Below, piece by piece: positions 1-12,600 of a DNA stretch of 64,000 bases. Made by a program: the position numbers and the translations under genes. Under the pieces are notes generated by a model that ran no database searches, had not been told where the DNA came from, and worked only from the letters and a program-made list of their open reading frames with translations. The stretch covers positions 1 through 64,000 of the forward strand of contig VXIS01000005.1 of assembly GCA_008704415.1 (NCBI GenBank). The letters run 5' to 3'. Within the stretch, counting starts at the first letter, position 1. Each line of letters starts with the position of its first letter. Source of the stretch: Sphaerosporella brunnea. Its lineage: Eukaryota > Ascomycota > Pezizomycetes > Pezizales > Pyronemataceae.

Positions 1-330
1 CCCCGCCTGGCCCGCGACTTGCTCTAGCTGCTCCCCCAGCGTTACCACATCACTGCGTAGAAGATCGACGCTGTAGGTCAGCCGCGGGGAGAGCCGCAGT
101 ATCTCGTCGGTGAGGGTGGTCAGGACCGCGAGCAGCCGCTGCGTTTGGTAATCGAGCGTGGAGAGGAGCGTCGTGGTTTGGGTGGAGATGGTGGCTAGGG
201 GGGTGTTGGGTGCCGAGAGGGAGGGGAGGGTCGAATTGAGGTAGGAGGACGCGGAGAAGGTGGGAGATAGGAAGGGGGCCAATGAGGGATCGGATAGATG
301 CGGGTTTGCAGTTGTGGCGGGAGTGGTCAT
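1..330 (-). CDS. Conserved oligomeric Golgi complex subunit 7-like protein, N-terminal part (partial)
   Basis: This is the first 110 codons of a gene that continues beyond base 1. The frame is open from an ATG at 328-330 to the window edge. The translation has a short polar N-terminus, then a stretch reading FLSPTF...SYLNSTLPSLS and a helical segment around LTDEILRLSPRLTYSVDLLR. This matches the usual start of fungal COG7 proteins, where a YLN motif is followed by a coiled-coil region. COG7 belongs to lobe B of the COG tethering complex, which captures retrograde vesicles at the Golgi. The gene diverges from the PARP/UBC gene to its right, and the two share a promoter region of about 1.1 kb. 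COG5 N-termini are similar in layout, so the subunit number is the less certain part of the call. Confidence 0.62.
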   Translation of the reverse strand, partial: MTTPATTANPHLSDPSLAPFLSPTFSASSYLNSTLPSLSAPNTPLATISTQTTTLLSTLDYQTQRLLAVLTTLTDEILRLSPRLTYSVDLLRSDVVTLGEQLEQVAGQAG

Positions 331-1455
331 GATGGAGATTGGATTGATTGGTTCGTGGGATCGGGTGGGGCGGGGGTGGGGGTGGGGGTGGGGGGGGGGG
401 GGGGGGTTTGCTGGGTGTTGTTGGCTAGTGGCGGCCGGGATCCGAAAGATGCGTCAGCCGAGCGATAGCGGCCGCGGGGCGATTGCTGTTGGGTTGGGTG
501 CGGTGTGGAGTCAGCCAGTCACTTGGGGGGGCTGTGTGCGCGCAGCTCGAGTGAGTGCGCGCTTCAGCGGGAGGAGGGTGACACGGGGCCAGGGTTAGGG
601 GATCCTTTTTTTAGCTAGCCTGCGGGCGAGTGCGGATCCCTGCGGGACAAGGAACAAGAGGCGAGCGAGCACGGGCGAAGAAAGCTGTGGGTGCTGCCAG
701 CTTGCCATGTGTGCCGTGCAAAGTGTAGACTGCGCCGAGCCGCAAGACGCTGCCGCCTCGCGAGATTGAGGACACCAAGGCGTGCCTGGCAGGCACAGAT
801 GGCTTACGGTGCCTGCAACCTCCAGATAGGAGCCCTGGAGCTAGCTTTGAACTCTATCTCTCGAGCTCGGAGAGTTGGCCCGGATGCGTGCGTCTCCAGC
901 GCCAGCCTTGCTGTCCTAGGGTTCAAACGCATCCATCATCTCTCGGCCAATCCCTTCTGCCGCCGTGCTTGCTGAAAGCACAGAGCCCCCCCAGTCGACT
1001 GCAGTCTTGTTACTCGCTGTGGCTTGGGTTTGCAATCTGTCCCACCCAACTCAACCTTCGCCCAACCAACCAACCAACCACCAACCACCCCACCCCCCCC
1101 CCCCACAATCTTCCACGTTCCAGTTGATTGATAACCCCCCCCCCCCTCTCGCCAAATCCACTCGTTGGACCGCCAAACTTCCATCCCGTTCCTTTCCCCG
1201 CTACTGACATCTCGATCACCTCCGTTACCGCAGTACAAGAGCGGGAATCCCGCCTGCAGGAGTTAGGCATCCGCGACCGCGACCACCACCTGCTACGACA
1301 TCTCACCCTCTCGTTTGTAGCGGGGAACTGCACAAACTATATTCCTGTATCACGACGAACAGCGTCGAACTGGGATATCTTCATCAGCTTCCGCCCTGCT
1401 CCACCCCCTCGGGCAACAACAGAAGAGACCTTGCGACACATCCCCCACCACCACC
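331..1455. promoter_or_regulatory. Divergent intergenic/promoter region, low-complexity
   Basis: About 1.1 kb lies between two genes that start in opposite directions, so it must hold both promoters and leaders. It contains a long G tract near 388-406, C tracts near 1094-1104 and 1135-1146, and CAAC-rich pyrimidine-biased sequence just upstream of the plus-strand start. That bias is typical of fungal leaders. Short open frames here have no coding character. No specific factor site could be assigned. Confidence 0.5.
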
Positions 1456-4400
1456 ATGCCGCGCAGACATTTTGTCTCAGATCTGGAGCGCTTGTCGACG
1501 CCGGGAGCTCTAGGACCTTTCATTTCCGGTGGGCCCCCCAGCAAAGACCAGCAGCAGGCGATTGCAGTGGCTGACAACAAACTTTAGATTTGAAGCGGGG
1601 AGACGACGATGGGTCGTTCCTCTTCACGTTCAACCCGCATCGATACGGCGTCAAAAGTGTCGAAGTAGCCGGCACCGTCCCTGGTATGTCTGCGCGCTTG
1701 ACTACGTACCTAGCGGTAGTTGCTGACAGCTGTGAAGAACTCTCGGATTACCCGAAGGATCACCTTCTGTTTCTCTACACCACCTCATCGGATGCACCGA
1801 CATACGCATCGAGGGCCTTGGAAGGGCTTGAACTTGGCTCGGCGAACCTGGAGAAGGCGATTTTGAAGGTCACGGAAACATTTCAGAGGGCGCTTGCGGC
1901 GGAAGATGCAGATGAATATGGTGACGAATATGACTACGAAGCGCTGGATGATGAAGATGATGGGTCATTCACCGGGTGGGAAGATGAGGTGCTGAACACT
2001 CACGGTTCCGACAACTCCATGCTTAATGATCTTGGACCGAACACCGATGAGAAGAAGAAGCGGTTGTCCCGGGACCTCAGAAACGATCTCAAACAGGCCA
2101 GAGCCGCAGGTTTCAAGGTTGGGGTTCTGGGCGACTACAAGGGCGGCATGAACTTTTTCGTGTCCCTCGGCATCCGTTTCGGGAAGCTGGGCATATCGGA
2201 GGAGGCTGCCACTGCCTGGAAACTGGATAAGGCAAAGTACTTGATCCTTGTGATCCATTACTCCAACTACTACCAGACCATCGCCCGGTTAGCAGGTGAA
2301 AATGGGGGATACCATGCCAGGAAAGGCATCATTATGTGTGTGGGAACTGGGTCACGATATAAACCTACCCTTAGAGAGGCCATCGCAGCATTTACGACGG
2401 TGAACAACGAAGTTCAAGGAGCACAAAACAACGGCGCTCTAGACCCCTTGGAATTGGGCAGCGACGCTCCTCGGGAGCTCCGCGATGGCGACTTTGAGAG
2501 CATCTTTATCTCGGGCCCGCTCAACCAGCTTCTCAACACACACCTGGTCCCAGTGGTGAAGTATCGGATGCACTACGGGTTCGGGTGGGACGGAGCGGAG
2601 TTGTACTTCAACGGTAAGTTGCCCGGAGCGGCCATCTAGTCACTGCCACCAAACTAACTGTGAATAGCCAACCAGGGCAAAGAATGCAGTGGGAGCGAAG
2701 CAATCTCAGACAAGTACTACGAAGAGCAACCGTCCAAGCATAACATTACCCTAAAGCCGATTGTGATGGCTGACGCGCTCGCTGATGCTGCGAGTTCTTC
2801 CAGTGTGTCGTTTCCTCTGGTCGCGATGCAGTTCACGTTACGGCATCTAGTTCGGTGCACCGAGTTTTGCTTGGTTTGCCATAACAAAGTCTCGACTGAT
2901 TTTGAGGCTCTCAAGCCTTATGTCTGTTCGAGCCCGCTGTGTCTCTACCAGTACATGTCTTTGGGCTTCGGACCGAGCATAGAGTACGAAATCGTGTCGC
3001 AACCTGCAGTAGTGGATCTTTTGGTCAGCTTCTGCTATACCGCGGCAAAGGCAGGACGGCTGGAGACATTTCCGGATGGTATGGACTTGAAGGTTCCATC
3101 GACGACAGTCTACAAGGCCAACTTTCATCGCTACAAGAGCGAGCTTCAGTTTGATGACGAGACGGGACCTTCTTTGAAGGAAGGGGACTGGATTGTGATC
3201 ACTATCGAAGGGAACTCCTCCGACGAATGGTGCGCCCGGATCGCCGAGACCGGTTCTTGGCCCACGGTTAAGGTGGCCCAGCCCATCAACACTCGGATCG
3301 TGGTGGGACCTCAGCCGTCAATAATACTACCGAACCCCTCGAAATCGTCCGTATCTTCCGAGGAGACCGTCGACACCTCAATGATCCCAGGAGTGACAGA
3401 TATTCGGCCGGTGCAGTTCAGAATTTGCGATGACAGCTTCGACGCGCTCGCTATTCCTTGCAAGAGAACCAGCATCGTAAATATGCTTAACACCCTCCCC
3501 CCTGTCTCTGAAATGAAGGCTTGGTTGCAGAAAAATACCAATCCCGGTGATGAACTCAGCTTGAGAAAATGGAGGAACAGAATATCACCATCAGCCGTGG
3601 GGCTGTTGCGCTGGGTGATTGCGAGCAACCGAAGCTGCATCGTTCCTTTAGAAGATAGCGAAGACGCGGCGAAGAGCGGCTTCTTGCCAGTTCAGGGGAT
3701 GAGCTCGGAGTGGAAACAGTTCCGATTCGTTATGGGCGCGCCAGACAAGGAACAGCGATTTGTGAACTCAGTTAACGATGCTAAGAAACGTCTAAATCTC
3801 AAATGTAAGTTTGTTGATCGCCTTTGCTTTCAACAGTTGACCGATGGATAGATCCAACTCTGTTTGCATTTCACGGATCCCCGCTTGCCAACTGGCATTC
3901 TATCATTCGTGAGGGTTTGCATTTTAAGCAAACCCTCCATGGGAGAGCTTTCGGCCACGGGTGTTACCACAGCTTAGATCTCAGCACATCGACCGGTTAT
4001 TCGAATTCACACCCCCATGGACAAGGAGTGGTCACATGGCCTCAGAGTGAACTGAAAATCCACACAGCGCTCAGTCTAAACGAAATTGTCAACGCACCCT
4101 CGGAGTTTGTCTCTAGAGTATGTTTCTCTCAAAAGACTGGCCGAGTTTGAGGCTAACTGAATCTAGTCCCCTCATCTGGTTGTAGCTCAACTCGACTGGA
4201 TTCAGACGCGCTATCTGTTTGTGCAGGTATTTAAGCAACAAGACCACAACTCAGACTCAACAACACCTTTGACACCGCCGACTGCAAGCAAAACAGTGGT
4301 GTCAGCCACATTCAAACTCGATCCATCAAGAATTCATCCGCAGGACCCGAGCTATACGCCTCGGGGCGGCTCTGGCTCGTTCCTAGTGATCCCAGCAACT

Positions 4401-5354
4401 CCAACCACCCGCAAACGGCTTGGGGTGACCCCCGATGGCGATATTGAGATGCTTGATGCACCTCCACTAGATCAATATCTTCCTAAGGTCACGGGAAAGA
4501 AGAAAAAGAAGCAAAAATTGGGTGGAAGCGGTATTTCTTCTACAGTGACCAATTTGTTTGCTGCGGTGGTCGGGAGCTTTGACGACGTTGCCAGTGATGA
4601 CTGGGAGGATGCTTCTGTCACTACCGATGTGGAGGATCTGCTGGCCTTGCTCTCCGACCAGGAGGAAGCACCCCCAGTCATAGAGAGCAAGGCCAAAGCC
4701 AAGGCTGTGCCCAACAAGCCATCCCGGCCTGATGAATTCATCCCCGGCTCTTTGGATATCTCCAACATTACTTTCCTGGCCCCACCATCTTACGCCTCCT
4801 CGATGGCGAGCAAGCGCCTCAACAGTGACTTGCAGAGTATTATCAAGCTCCAGAAAACGCAGCCCCTTGACGAATTAGGTTTCTATATCAACCCTGACCT
4901 GGTGGACAACGTGTACCAATGGATCGTGGAGATGCATTCTTTCCCTGAGCATCTTCCGCTCGTCAAAGACATGCGCTCCAAAAGCCCTGTGGTTCGCAGC
5001 ATCGTGTTCGAAATCCGCTTCGGCCCGCAGTATCCGATGACACCGCCATTCGTGCGCGTTGTCAAGCCCCGCTTCTTAGGATTCAACCAGGGCGGAGGCG
5101 GAAACGTGACTCTCGGTGGCGCAATGTGCATGGAACTGCTCACAAACAGCGGGTGGAGCGCTGTTAGCACGGTTGAGAGTGTGTTGATGCAGGTGAGAAT
5201 GGCATTAATGGATGAAGAGCGTGCGGCTAGACTGGAGCGTGGAGCGGTTGGTAGCTATGGTGTGGGAGAAGCCGTGGAAGCGTTTAAACGTGCTTGCAGA
5301 ACTCATGGATGGGCGGAGCCGGAGGGCATGGATGTCTTCCTGGGGCAGACATAG
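1456..5354 (+). CDS. PARP-family ADP-ribosyltransferase fused to a ubiquitin-conjugating (E2) domain
   Basis: Six exons: 1456-1528, 1588-1683, 1738-2613, 2668-3804, 3852-4117 and 4167-5354. They join in frame to 1211 residues. Every intron is 47-59 nt with a GT donor and AG acceptor; the 54-nt intron at 1684-1737 is divisible by three and easily missed. An acidic segment lies near residues 120-140. A conserved Cys cluster (C416, C419, C435, C440) sits next to a segment reading LYQYMSLGFGPSIEYEI, which resembles the PARP6/PARP8 group. The catalytic fold starts near 728 with the HG motif (FHGSPLANW, H735-G736). The C-terminal third is a UBCc domain (about 1033-1175) with the active Cys in GAMCMELLTNSGW (C1137). 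PARPs of this clade with a C-terminal E2 domain are known from filamentous ascomycetes. The expected roles are mono-ADP-ribosyl transfer and ubiquitin conjugation; substrates are unknown. Confidence 0.9.
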
Positions 5355-6672
5355 TTTTAGAGGCGTTCAACGGCATGGGCATTTTTACTCTACATTTCGT
5401 TGGGCGGTGTTTTTGCATCTGAATGGGGATCTCTTATTTGTTTTCTGTTTCTTCCGGTTGGGATACAAGAAGCTGCTCTGAGATAGGAGTGACTAGGTGA
5501 CCAATTCATGGCAATGAATGACTGTATTTCTGCATGTTTCTCGGGTTGAATAGGTCGGCCGTTAAAGGCATAACTACTTCAAAATTTGATTGCATTCAAA
5601 CAATATGCGAGTGAGTGATTGTTCTCCGCCATATCACCATGCGCTCGGATTTCCACATCAAAAATTCAACAACACCCTGACACTCTTTCCACCAGCGCCA
5701 ACATGCGAGGTTGGGAGAGAATGTTTTGAACACAAGTTGGAGTCAATGGTGCATGAGGCTTTTCTTTTCGAATGCTGCTTCTGGCGTTTCTGTCAGCCTT
5801 TTTTTTGTTTGGAGTGATATTCTAGAGTACACGATTGCGAGTGACCATGTGAGAGAGGATGTGTGGCTGAGCGAGGGTCAGGGTTTGGACGACAGGCCTT
5901 CGGTTGCCAGGAGCAACCAACACTTGCTTGTTTTGATCTAGGTAACCTGCACGCCAAAAGCGCCCCCAACTCAGCTAACCTCAACCCCTGGCCGCCTTCT
6001 CGCATACACCATCCATCTCGCACATATCATCACCCCCTCCAGCCTCCCCACTAACTCGCCTTCGCTACTACCTCCATTCCTGCGCCTCTACTGCACCGCT
6101 TTCCGTCTTGCTGTTGCTATAGCTGCTGCTGTCATCACCATCGATTCCTTTTTCTGCATATTCCATAATATCTTTAAACGGTACGTGAGAAGTCCGTGCT
6201 CTTTTGCTTTGAAACCCCCACTAGCTTTTGTTTCTTGTTTGCACGTTCCGATCGCTGACATCGCGAGGTGTTTCAGCAGGGAGAGGGTAAACAAAACAGA
6301 AGATAGATGCCGACTTCGCCGGCTCATTCAAAGTCCCCTTCTCAGGCCATGATTCCCATGTCTGTTCATGTCCCTCCTCGGGCTAACAAGGGATCGCTAT
6401 CGACTCGCCGCGCACGGATTTGCTGACGCGAGTGTGATTTTAGGTGGGATTCATCGGATCCAGCGCGAAATCCCCCCCCTCTCCCGCTCAGACCTCACGG
6501 CCCCGGATCCCCCATATCCCACGTCTCCGCCCCTTCCAGAACTATCGAGGGTATAGATATCGGTTACGGATCTCCTGCTAGCTCTAGAGAAAGCTCTCCC
6601 GTTCGACGGCCACGTTCAGATACAACCGGCGCCGGCGCCCTCGCCCTCACATCTCCACACCGGACATCAACA
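5355..6672. promoter_or_regulatory. Intergenic region with probable 5' leader intron of the coiled-coil gene
   Basis: This 1.3 kb stretch holds the 3' UTR of the PARP/UBC gene and the promoter and leader of the next gene. A good spliceosomal intron candidate lies in the leader at 6181-6276. It has a GTACGT donor, a branch-like GATCGCTGACAT and a TTTCAG acceptor, and lies nearly 400 nt before the start codon at 6673. The sequence upstream of 6181 is pyrimidine-rich, as in fungal leaders. No protein-coding gene was recognised here. Confidence 0.45.
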
Positions 6673-9600
6673 ATGCCCGCTTACAGCACACCAGGCGGAG
6701 GTCACAGGCGGAACAACTCCAATGCCCCGTCTACGTCGGTCAGTGACATGCGCAACCTGTTTACGCAGGGTGCGAGGCAAGAGACCTCACCAACTAGAGG
6801 TTCTACTACAACGCCGGCCCCCAGAGAACCTTTTGGGAGCGCTGCTTCATTTTCTCTCAAGGATAGAGAAATCATTCAGCCTCGGGAACAGTACTCTTCT
6901 CTGTCGTTCCGCCAGTCCTTAGATTTCAAGACACCTCAACTCCCTCCTTTGCGCAACACCAAAGCTCCCGATATTAGTACCATCAGCACCCCTGCCCCTC
7001 CTCCACACACCGCTCTCATCCGGTCTAGTGGGGAGCCGGATGATGCCTCTGCTACGGTTACCGTCCATGATATCCACACAATCAGCTCGCAATTGGCTGG
7101 CCTCACGACCATTGCAACAAACCTGCAGCGGGAGATGACCAACCTTTCCCGTCGGTCGAAGGACAACGCCACCGACCTTATGGCACTCAAGGAGGCTGCG
7201 AAGAGCCGGGACGAGGAGATTCGCCGTTCTTTGCGGGACTTGCAGAATGGATTGACTTCCTTCGAAGCTGCCGACCGTCTGCTGGAGGGACGGCATTCTC
7301 ACCTCGGAGCGCCCAGTATCAGCAGTGGAAGTGACCGTGGTTCCAACTATGGAGACGATTCTGCGAAGTCGACCCAGACACTCGAGAGGATTCTACGAGA
7401 AATGCCCTCGAAGGTGGAACAGGATCGTGCTCTAGATCTTCTTCGGGATATTCAACGTAGCTTGAAAGAGCATCAGAGCCGACCTGATTCCAAGAGTGAA
7501 GCGGAGGAGAAGATCCTGTCCGTGCTCGAGGAAATTCGGGATAAAGATGCTTCTCGGGGCAAAGAGGTTGCTCTGTTGGGTGCGCCTTTGGGCGCTCCAC
7601 AGCCACACCACGAGGACGATGTCCGGGTGCTTGCCCTGCTTGAAGGCCTGAAGCAGGATCTGCGCCAGGAAAAGAGCGGAGAGGAAAAAATCATAACCAT
7701 CCTCGAAGAGATCAAAGAAAAGGAAGTTGGTGAACGCAGTGACGAACGTATCCTATCCGCAATCGACGAGCTCAAGGACAAAACAGGGGATGATAGGTTG
7801 GATCGAATTATTTCTCTGCTCGAGGAACTACGGGATAAAGAGGCGGATGAAAAGGTTCTGTCCATGCTGGATGAAGTGAGAGCCAAGTTGGAGATCATGT
7901 CGGAAGATATGGACAAGCAGCCCAGAGCTCCTATTTCTCTGTCTTTTTCTTCGGAGGACGGCTCTTCGTCGACGTCCGTCGGTGGTGATGCGCTTGCGAT
8001 TTTGAAAGAAATCCAGGATGCAGTCATTGCAGGAGGATCGCTCGGAAAGGAGATCAAGGGTCTGGTCCAGGATTGGAGAGAAATCTGGACTGGCCATGAC
8101 CGAAGTGTTGGCGACGCTTTGAAAGATCTTGGTGGTCAAATCGAAGTCCTTGGTTCTATACAACGAGCGGCTATGGCTCGAATGGGGAACAACGGGCCTA
8201 TCGGTTTACAATCTCAAGCCCTCACCACGACCAATCCTCCTCTCCCTCCGGACTTGGACAACGAGGCAGCCATCACTGCTCTCGCCAACATTGCTTCCAC
8301 CACGACCCGTACCGATATCACCCTTTCATCGATTAACGCTTTGGTCAAAGTCTTCCAGAAGGAGTCCTACCACGCAAACACCAATAACACTGAGGGTTTC
8401 TCTACAATGGGGCGCTTCCTTGAAGAGATTGGGCAGGCGGTCGGTCTTTCTAATGCCCAGGCCAGTGATATCCGGAAAGTCCTAGAAGTCGTGAGGACGG
8501 GCGTTCAGAGCGGAAACGATCGGCAGGCTGAATCCGAGGGCCGTGCTGCTCGACAGATCGATGAGCTCACCCATCTTACGAAGCACCTCCAGAGAACTAT
8601 TATGGGTGACGACGACGAGGCCCTGTGGAAGGTTGACCTCGGTGTCAAGGATGACGTTGAGGAGCTCAGCCGCAAGGTTGAAGAGCTTTTCGAGAAGAAC
8701 AACGGAATCGTCACTTCAACTTCTGCTCAGATCCTCGAAATCATTAACAGTTCGAACCCGGCCGCGTTGATTGAGGAATTGAAGGTCGCTCTGGGTGCTA
8801 TGGCCCAGAGGAGTCTGGACGCTTTCAAAAACAGTGAAGAAGCGATTCAGCAGTTGAAGGAGGCTTCAGTCACCTCTGCCGATAGAAACATTGAGGCCAT
8901 CCAGAACGCCAACCCGTCTGTCGCTATCGCTGATTTCCGGACCGAAGTGAAGGAGATGGCCGAGAAGTCGTATGCTCTCTGCGAAGCCATCAACGCGAAA
9001 GCTAGCTCCGAAGAGGTCAAGGATATCTTGGCTGCCATGAAGCAAGAATTAGCCGATCTCATCCAGCAGTCTGCATCATCTGAGATTGCAGATTTCAAGT
9101 CTTACATCGATAAGCTCAGGGAGGAGATGGATGCGAAGATGGAGGACTCTTTGACCACTGCCGTCGCCATTGCTGGAACCGACGAAAAGATGACGGCTGC
9201 TCTGGCAGAGCTGAAGTCTGAAGTAGCTGAAACACTATCTAAGGCTGTGATTCTATCGGAGAGGGATGATTCTGGAAAGGTACTTGAGCCCATTCGTGAA
9301 TTGCGCCAGGAAGTGCTCGGCATGATCGAGAAGTCGAACACCGCTTTGGCAGCGCCGATCCACTATCCCGAAGCAGATGAGATCAAATCCAGAATCGAGC
9401 GTCTTTCTAGGGAGCTGATGGATGCTATGGTCAAAACTGCCGACCTGGTTGCGGAGAGCGCCATGTCGAGCGGAGACACCAGCCAGCAGATCAAGGCTAC
9501 CGTTGACACCCTTCGTAAGGACATCGGTGCGATGGGTAGCTCGATTGCAGCTGCTGTAGCGAGCAACTCTGCCACCGCTGTCGAGTCAGGGATCAACGGC

Positions 9601-12600
9601 GCATTCGAGGATATGAAGGAAACCGTCCTAGCCAAGGTGGAACAGAGCTTGCTCACATCCGACAAGGCGGTTTCCTGCATTGCCGATCTGTCACAACAAA
9701 CGAGAGACTCCATCCACGACCTGAAAAAGGAGGTTATGGACATGATGAACAAGAGTATCTCGATGGCCATCGCGAATGTAAACCCTGATGATTCCGAATC
9801 GAAGAACAAGGCTTTACTGGATGCCCTGGAGACCAAGATTACCGACGTTGTGATCGCTTCTGTTGCTGCAAGCACTAGTTCGGACGATCTGAAGGAATTG
9901 ATAGAGAGCCTAAAGAGCGATATCGATGGCATGGGAAAGCAGATCAGCCTACCCGCACCAGGAGCGGATGCCACCATCAAGAAGCTCCTCCAAGAGCTAA
10001 AAGACGATGTTACTGGTATCATTTCTGCCGCATCCTCCTCTCAGGAGACCAAGCAATCTGTCGACGAGCTCCGCAAGGAAGTTCGTGAAATGATGGACAA
10101 AACATCGTCCATGGTCGCTCCTGTGGTTGCATCAACGCCTGCCCCTACAATCCCTACCACCTCAACGGTCTCCGCTGGAAGTATCGAGACGGCTATCGCA
10201 AATCTCAAGGATGACATGAACGATATGATCGAAAAGTGCTTGGCAGCAGCAATTGCAAGCTCTACTTTTGACTCGGAGGAGAAGGTCAAGGAAGCCATGG
10301 AGGAACTGAAGAGGGATGTCAGAGATACCCTCGAGAAGTCCATGGTACCATTGCCACAGCAAGCCAACCATGAGTCCTCCAGGATGGTTCGGGAAGCTAT
10401 GGAAGTCCTCCGCCAAGAGCTGGATACGATGTTCCAGAAGAGGGCGATCGGGGAGACCGAAGATAGAGAGCAGATGTTGAGCAGACTTGATGCCTTGAAG
10501 GGGCAGTTCGGCGAGCTTTTGGAGAAGTCAACGAACGTGGAGGTGAAGGAAGCTGTTGACATCCTGAAGATCCAGGTGCACGGCTTGCTGGAAAAGTCCA
10601 TGGGAGCGGAATACGCGGAGCTGAAGGACATGCTCAAAGCCATCAACGGTCAGGTGGTCGTTCGCGAGCCAATGCCGGCCGATGACGAGGTCAACGTCAT
10701 TCTGGAAGCGCTCAGGAGCCAAGTTGAGGAACTCTCTGCTAAACTCGACGATGGAGATATCGGCACCACTCTCACCGCGTTGAAGACTCAGGTTGAAGAG
10801 CTTGCGTCCAAGCCTTCCGTGGCTGTCGACAACTCTGAGATCAAGGAGGCCATTGAGTCAGTCAAGGCTCACTTCCAAGGGATGATTTCGAAGTCACCCA
10901 GTACGGACCCGAACGCCGACGAATTAAAGGCGGTCATTGACTCCTTCAAGTCTGAATTGGAGAGGACTGTTGAGGGATCCATCAGCAACCTTTCCAAGTC
11001 GGATGATGTTCTAGCAGTTAAAACGCTTCTGCAGGAATTCAAGGCAGAGTTCACCGCCGCAATGGAAAAGCAATCGGTCGATTCCTTGGAGGCTCTCAAA
11101 GCCAACCTTCAGACTGCTTTGGAAAGGTCGGCTGGCGGATCGAGTCAGCCTGTTGTAAGGGACGAGGAGGGTGCGAAGCACATCCAAGAAGCAATCGAGA
11201 AGCTCCGGGCCGAGGTCAAAGATCTGATTGCGCAGTCGGGTGTTAGGACCATCCCCGCTCCTTCCGATGCTACCTCCGTTCGGTCAGTTCCGTTTGCGTC
11301 TCTTGACCTCAAGGATGCCGTTGTAGATACTAGTCTGGCGGTTGGAGAATGTCGTGTGGAAGTTGCTATCGTCAAGAAATTGCTCGAAGAGAAGAGCGAT
11401 GAACTCAACAACGGCATTTTTGGGCTTGATAAAACCATTGGGGACTCTCAGACAGCTATTCAAGAGTCAATCTCAGGTGTCAAGGACACTGTCGGCGGTG
11501 TTCACGAAACGGTCAACGAGTTCCGGGCCGAATCCAAGGACAACATTCTCGCTGTCAAGGAGGCTGTGGATGGTCTTCAGACCGCTCACTCGGCTGCCAT
11601 TACCGCAGCCACCTCTGCCCTTCACGATTTCCGCGCCGATGCTAACACCAGGGTTTCTGAGGTCAAGTCCGTGCTGGAGTCCATGAAGGAGGAGACCAAA
11701 GACGGCATCGAAGAAATCAACAAGACGGTCGAGGGTACCCAGGTTGAACTCAAGGAGATTGTTACCGCACTTGACAGCAAGATGGATGTTTCTCATGAAG
11801 GCCTCATGGTGGCTGCCGGTGAGGTCAAGTCCATCCTCGCAGAAGCGAAGGTTGAGACCTTGGATGGCTTCCTTGCGATGACCAGCACCGTCGAGGGCGC
11901 ACAGACTGAGGCGAAAGAAGAGTTTACTGCGGTGAAGAAGCTCGTTGAAACCTCGCATTCCGCCAATGAGGTTGAACACGAGAAAACGCAGAAACAGGTT
12001 TCGGAAGTGCTGGGTTTGGTTGATGGCTTCCAGGCCGAATGGAGGGGACAGCGGCCTACCCTGTTTGATGCTTTGGAGCAGATGAAGGCACTTCTTCTCG
12101 AAGCTCAGGAAGCCCATCGCGTCGCCGCCAGCAAGCCCGATATTGAATTGCCGCCACCATACGACGACTCACGCGCTCAAGAGAAGCTGGACCAGCTGAT
12201 CACCGAAACCACCGAGCAATCCAAGTATCTTCCCCAGCTCAACATCCTCGAGACGATCCAACAGCAGGTTGCTGCCACTTCTGATAGCATCTCCCAGTTC
12301 TTGGAACAACAAAAAGCACAGGCTGCGGCCGACGCCGCCGTCAAGGTGGAAACGGCCCGCAAAGCTGAACTGGATCTCGAGAGGGCCACCACGGAAAAAC
12401 GTCTCATCGAAGCCGCAACTGAGCGCCTCCGTGTGGAGCACGATCACCTTGTAGCCATGGTCGATGGCCTTAAGGACGACAACGAAGACCTCAGGGCGAA
12501 GAAGATTGAGCTCGCCTCCGAGGTGGCCGTGCTCGAGACGAGTCTGACGTTGCGCCGCGAGGAGATGCTCATGCTCGAAGCCCGTGGCCAAGCACTGGAG

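Noticed and set aside
7473..8057. Long minus-strand open frames inside the coiled-coil gene (also 9363-10022, 10041-10646, 11473-12117, 12169-12723)
   Set aside because: They are antisense shadows of a repeat-rich, GC-biased coding sequence. They are Ser-rich, share no motifs and overlap a clearly coding frame.
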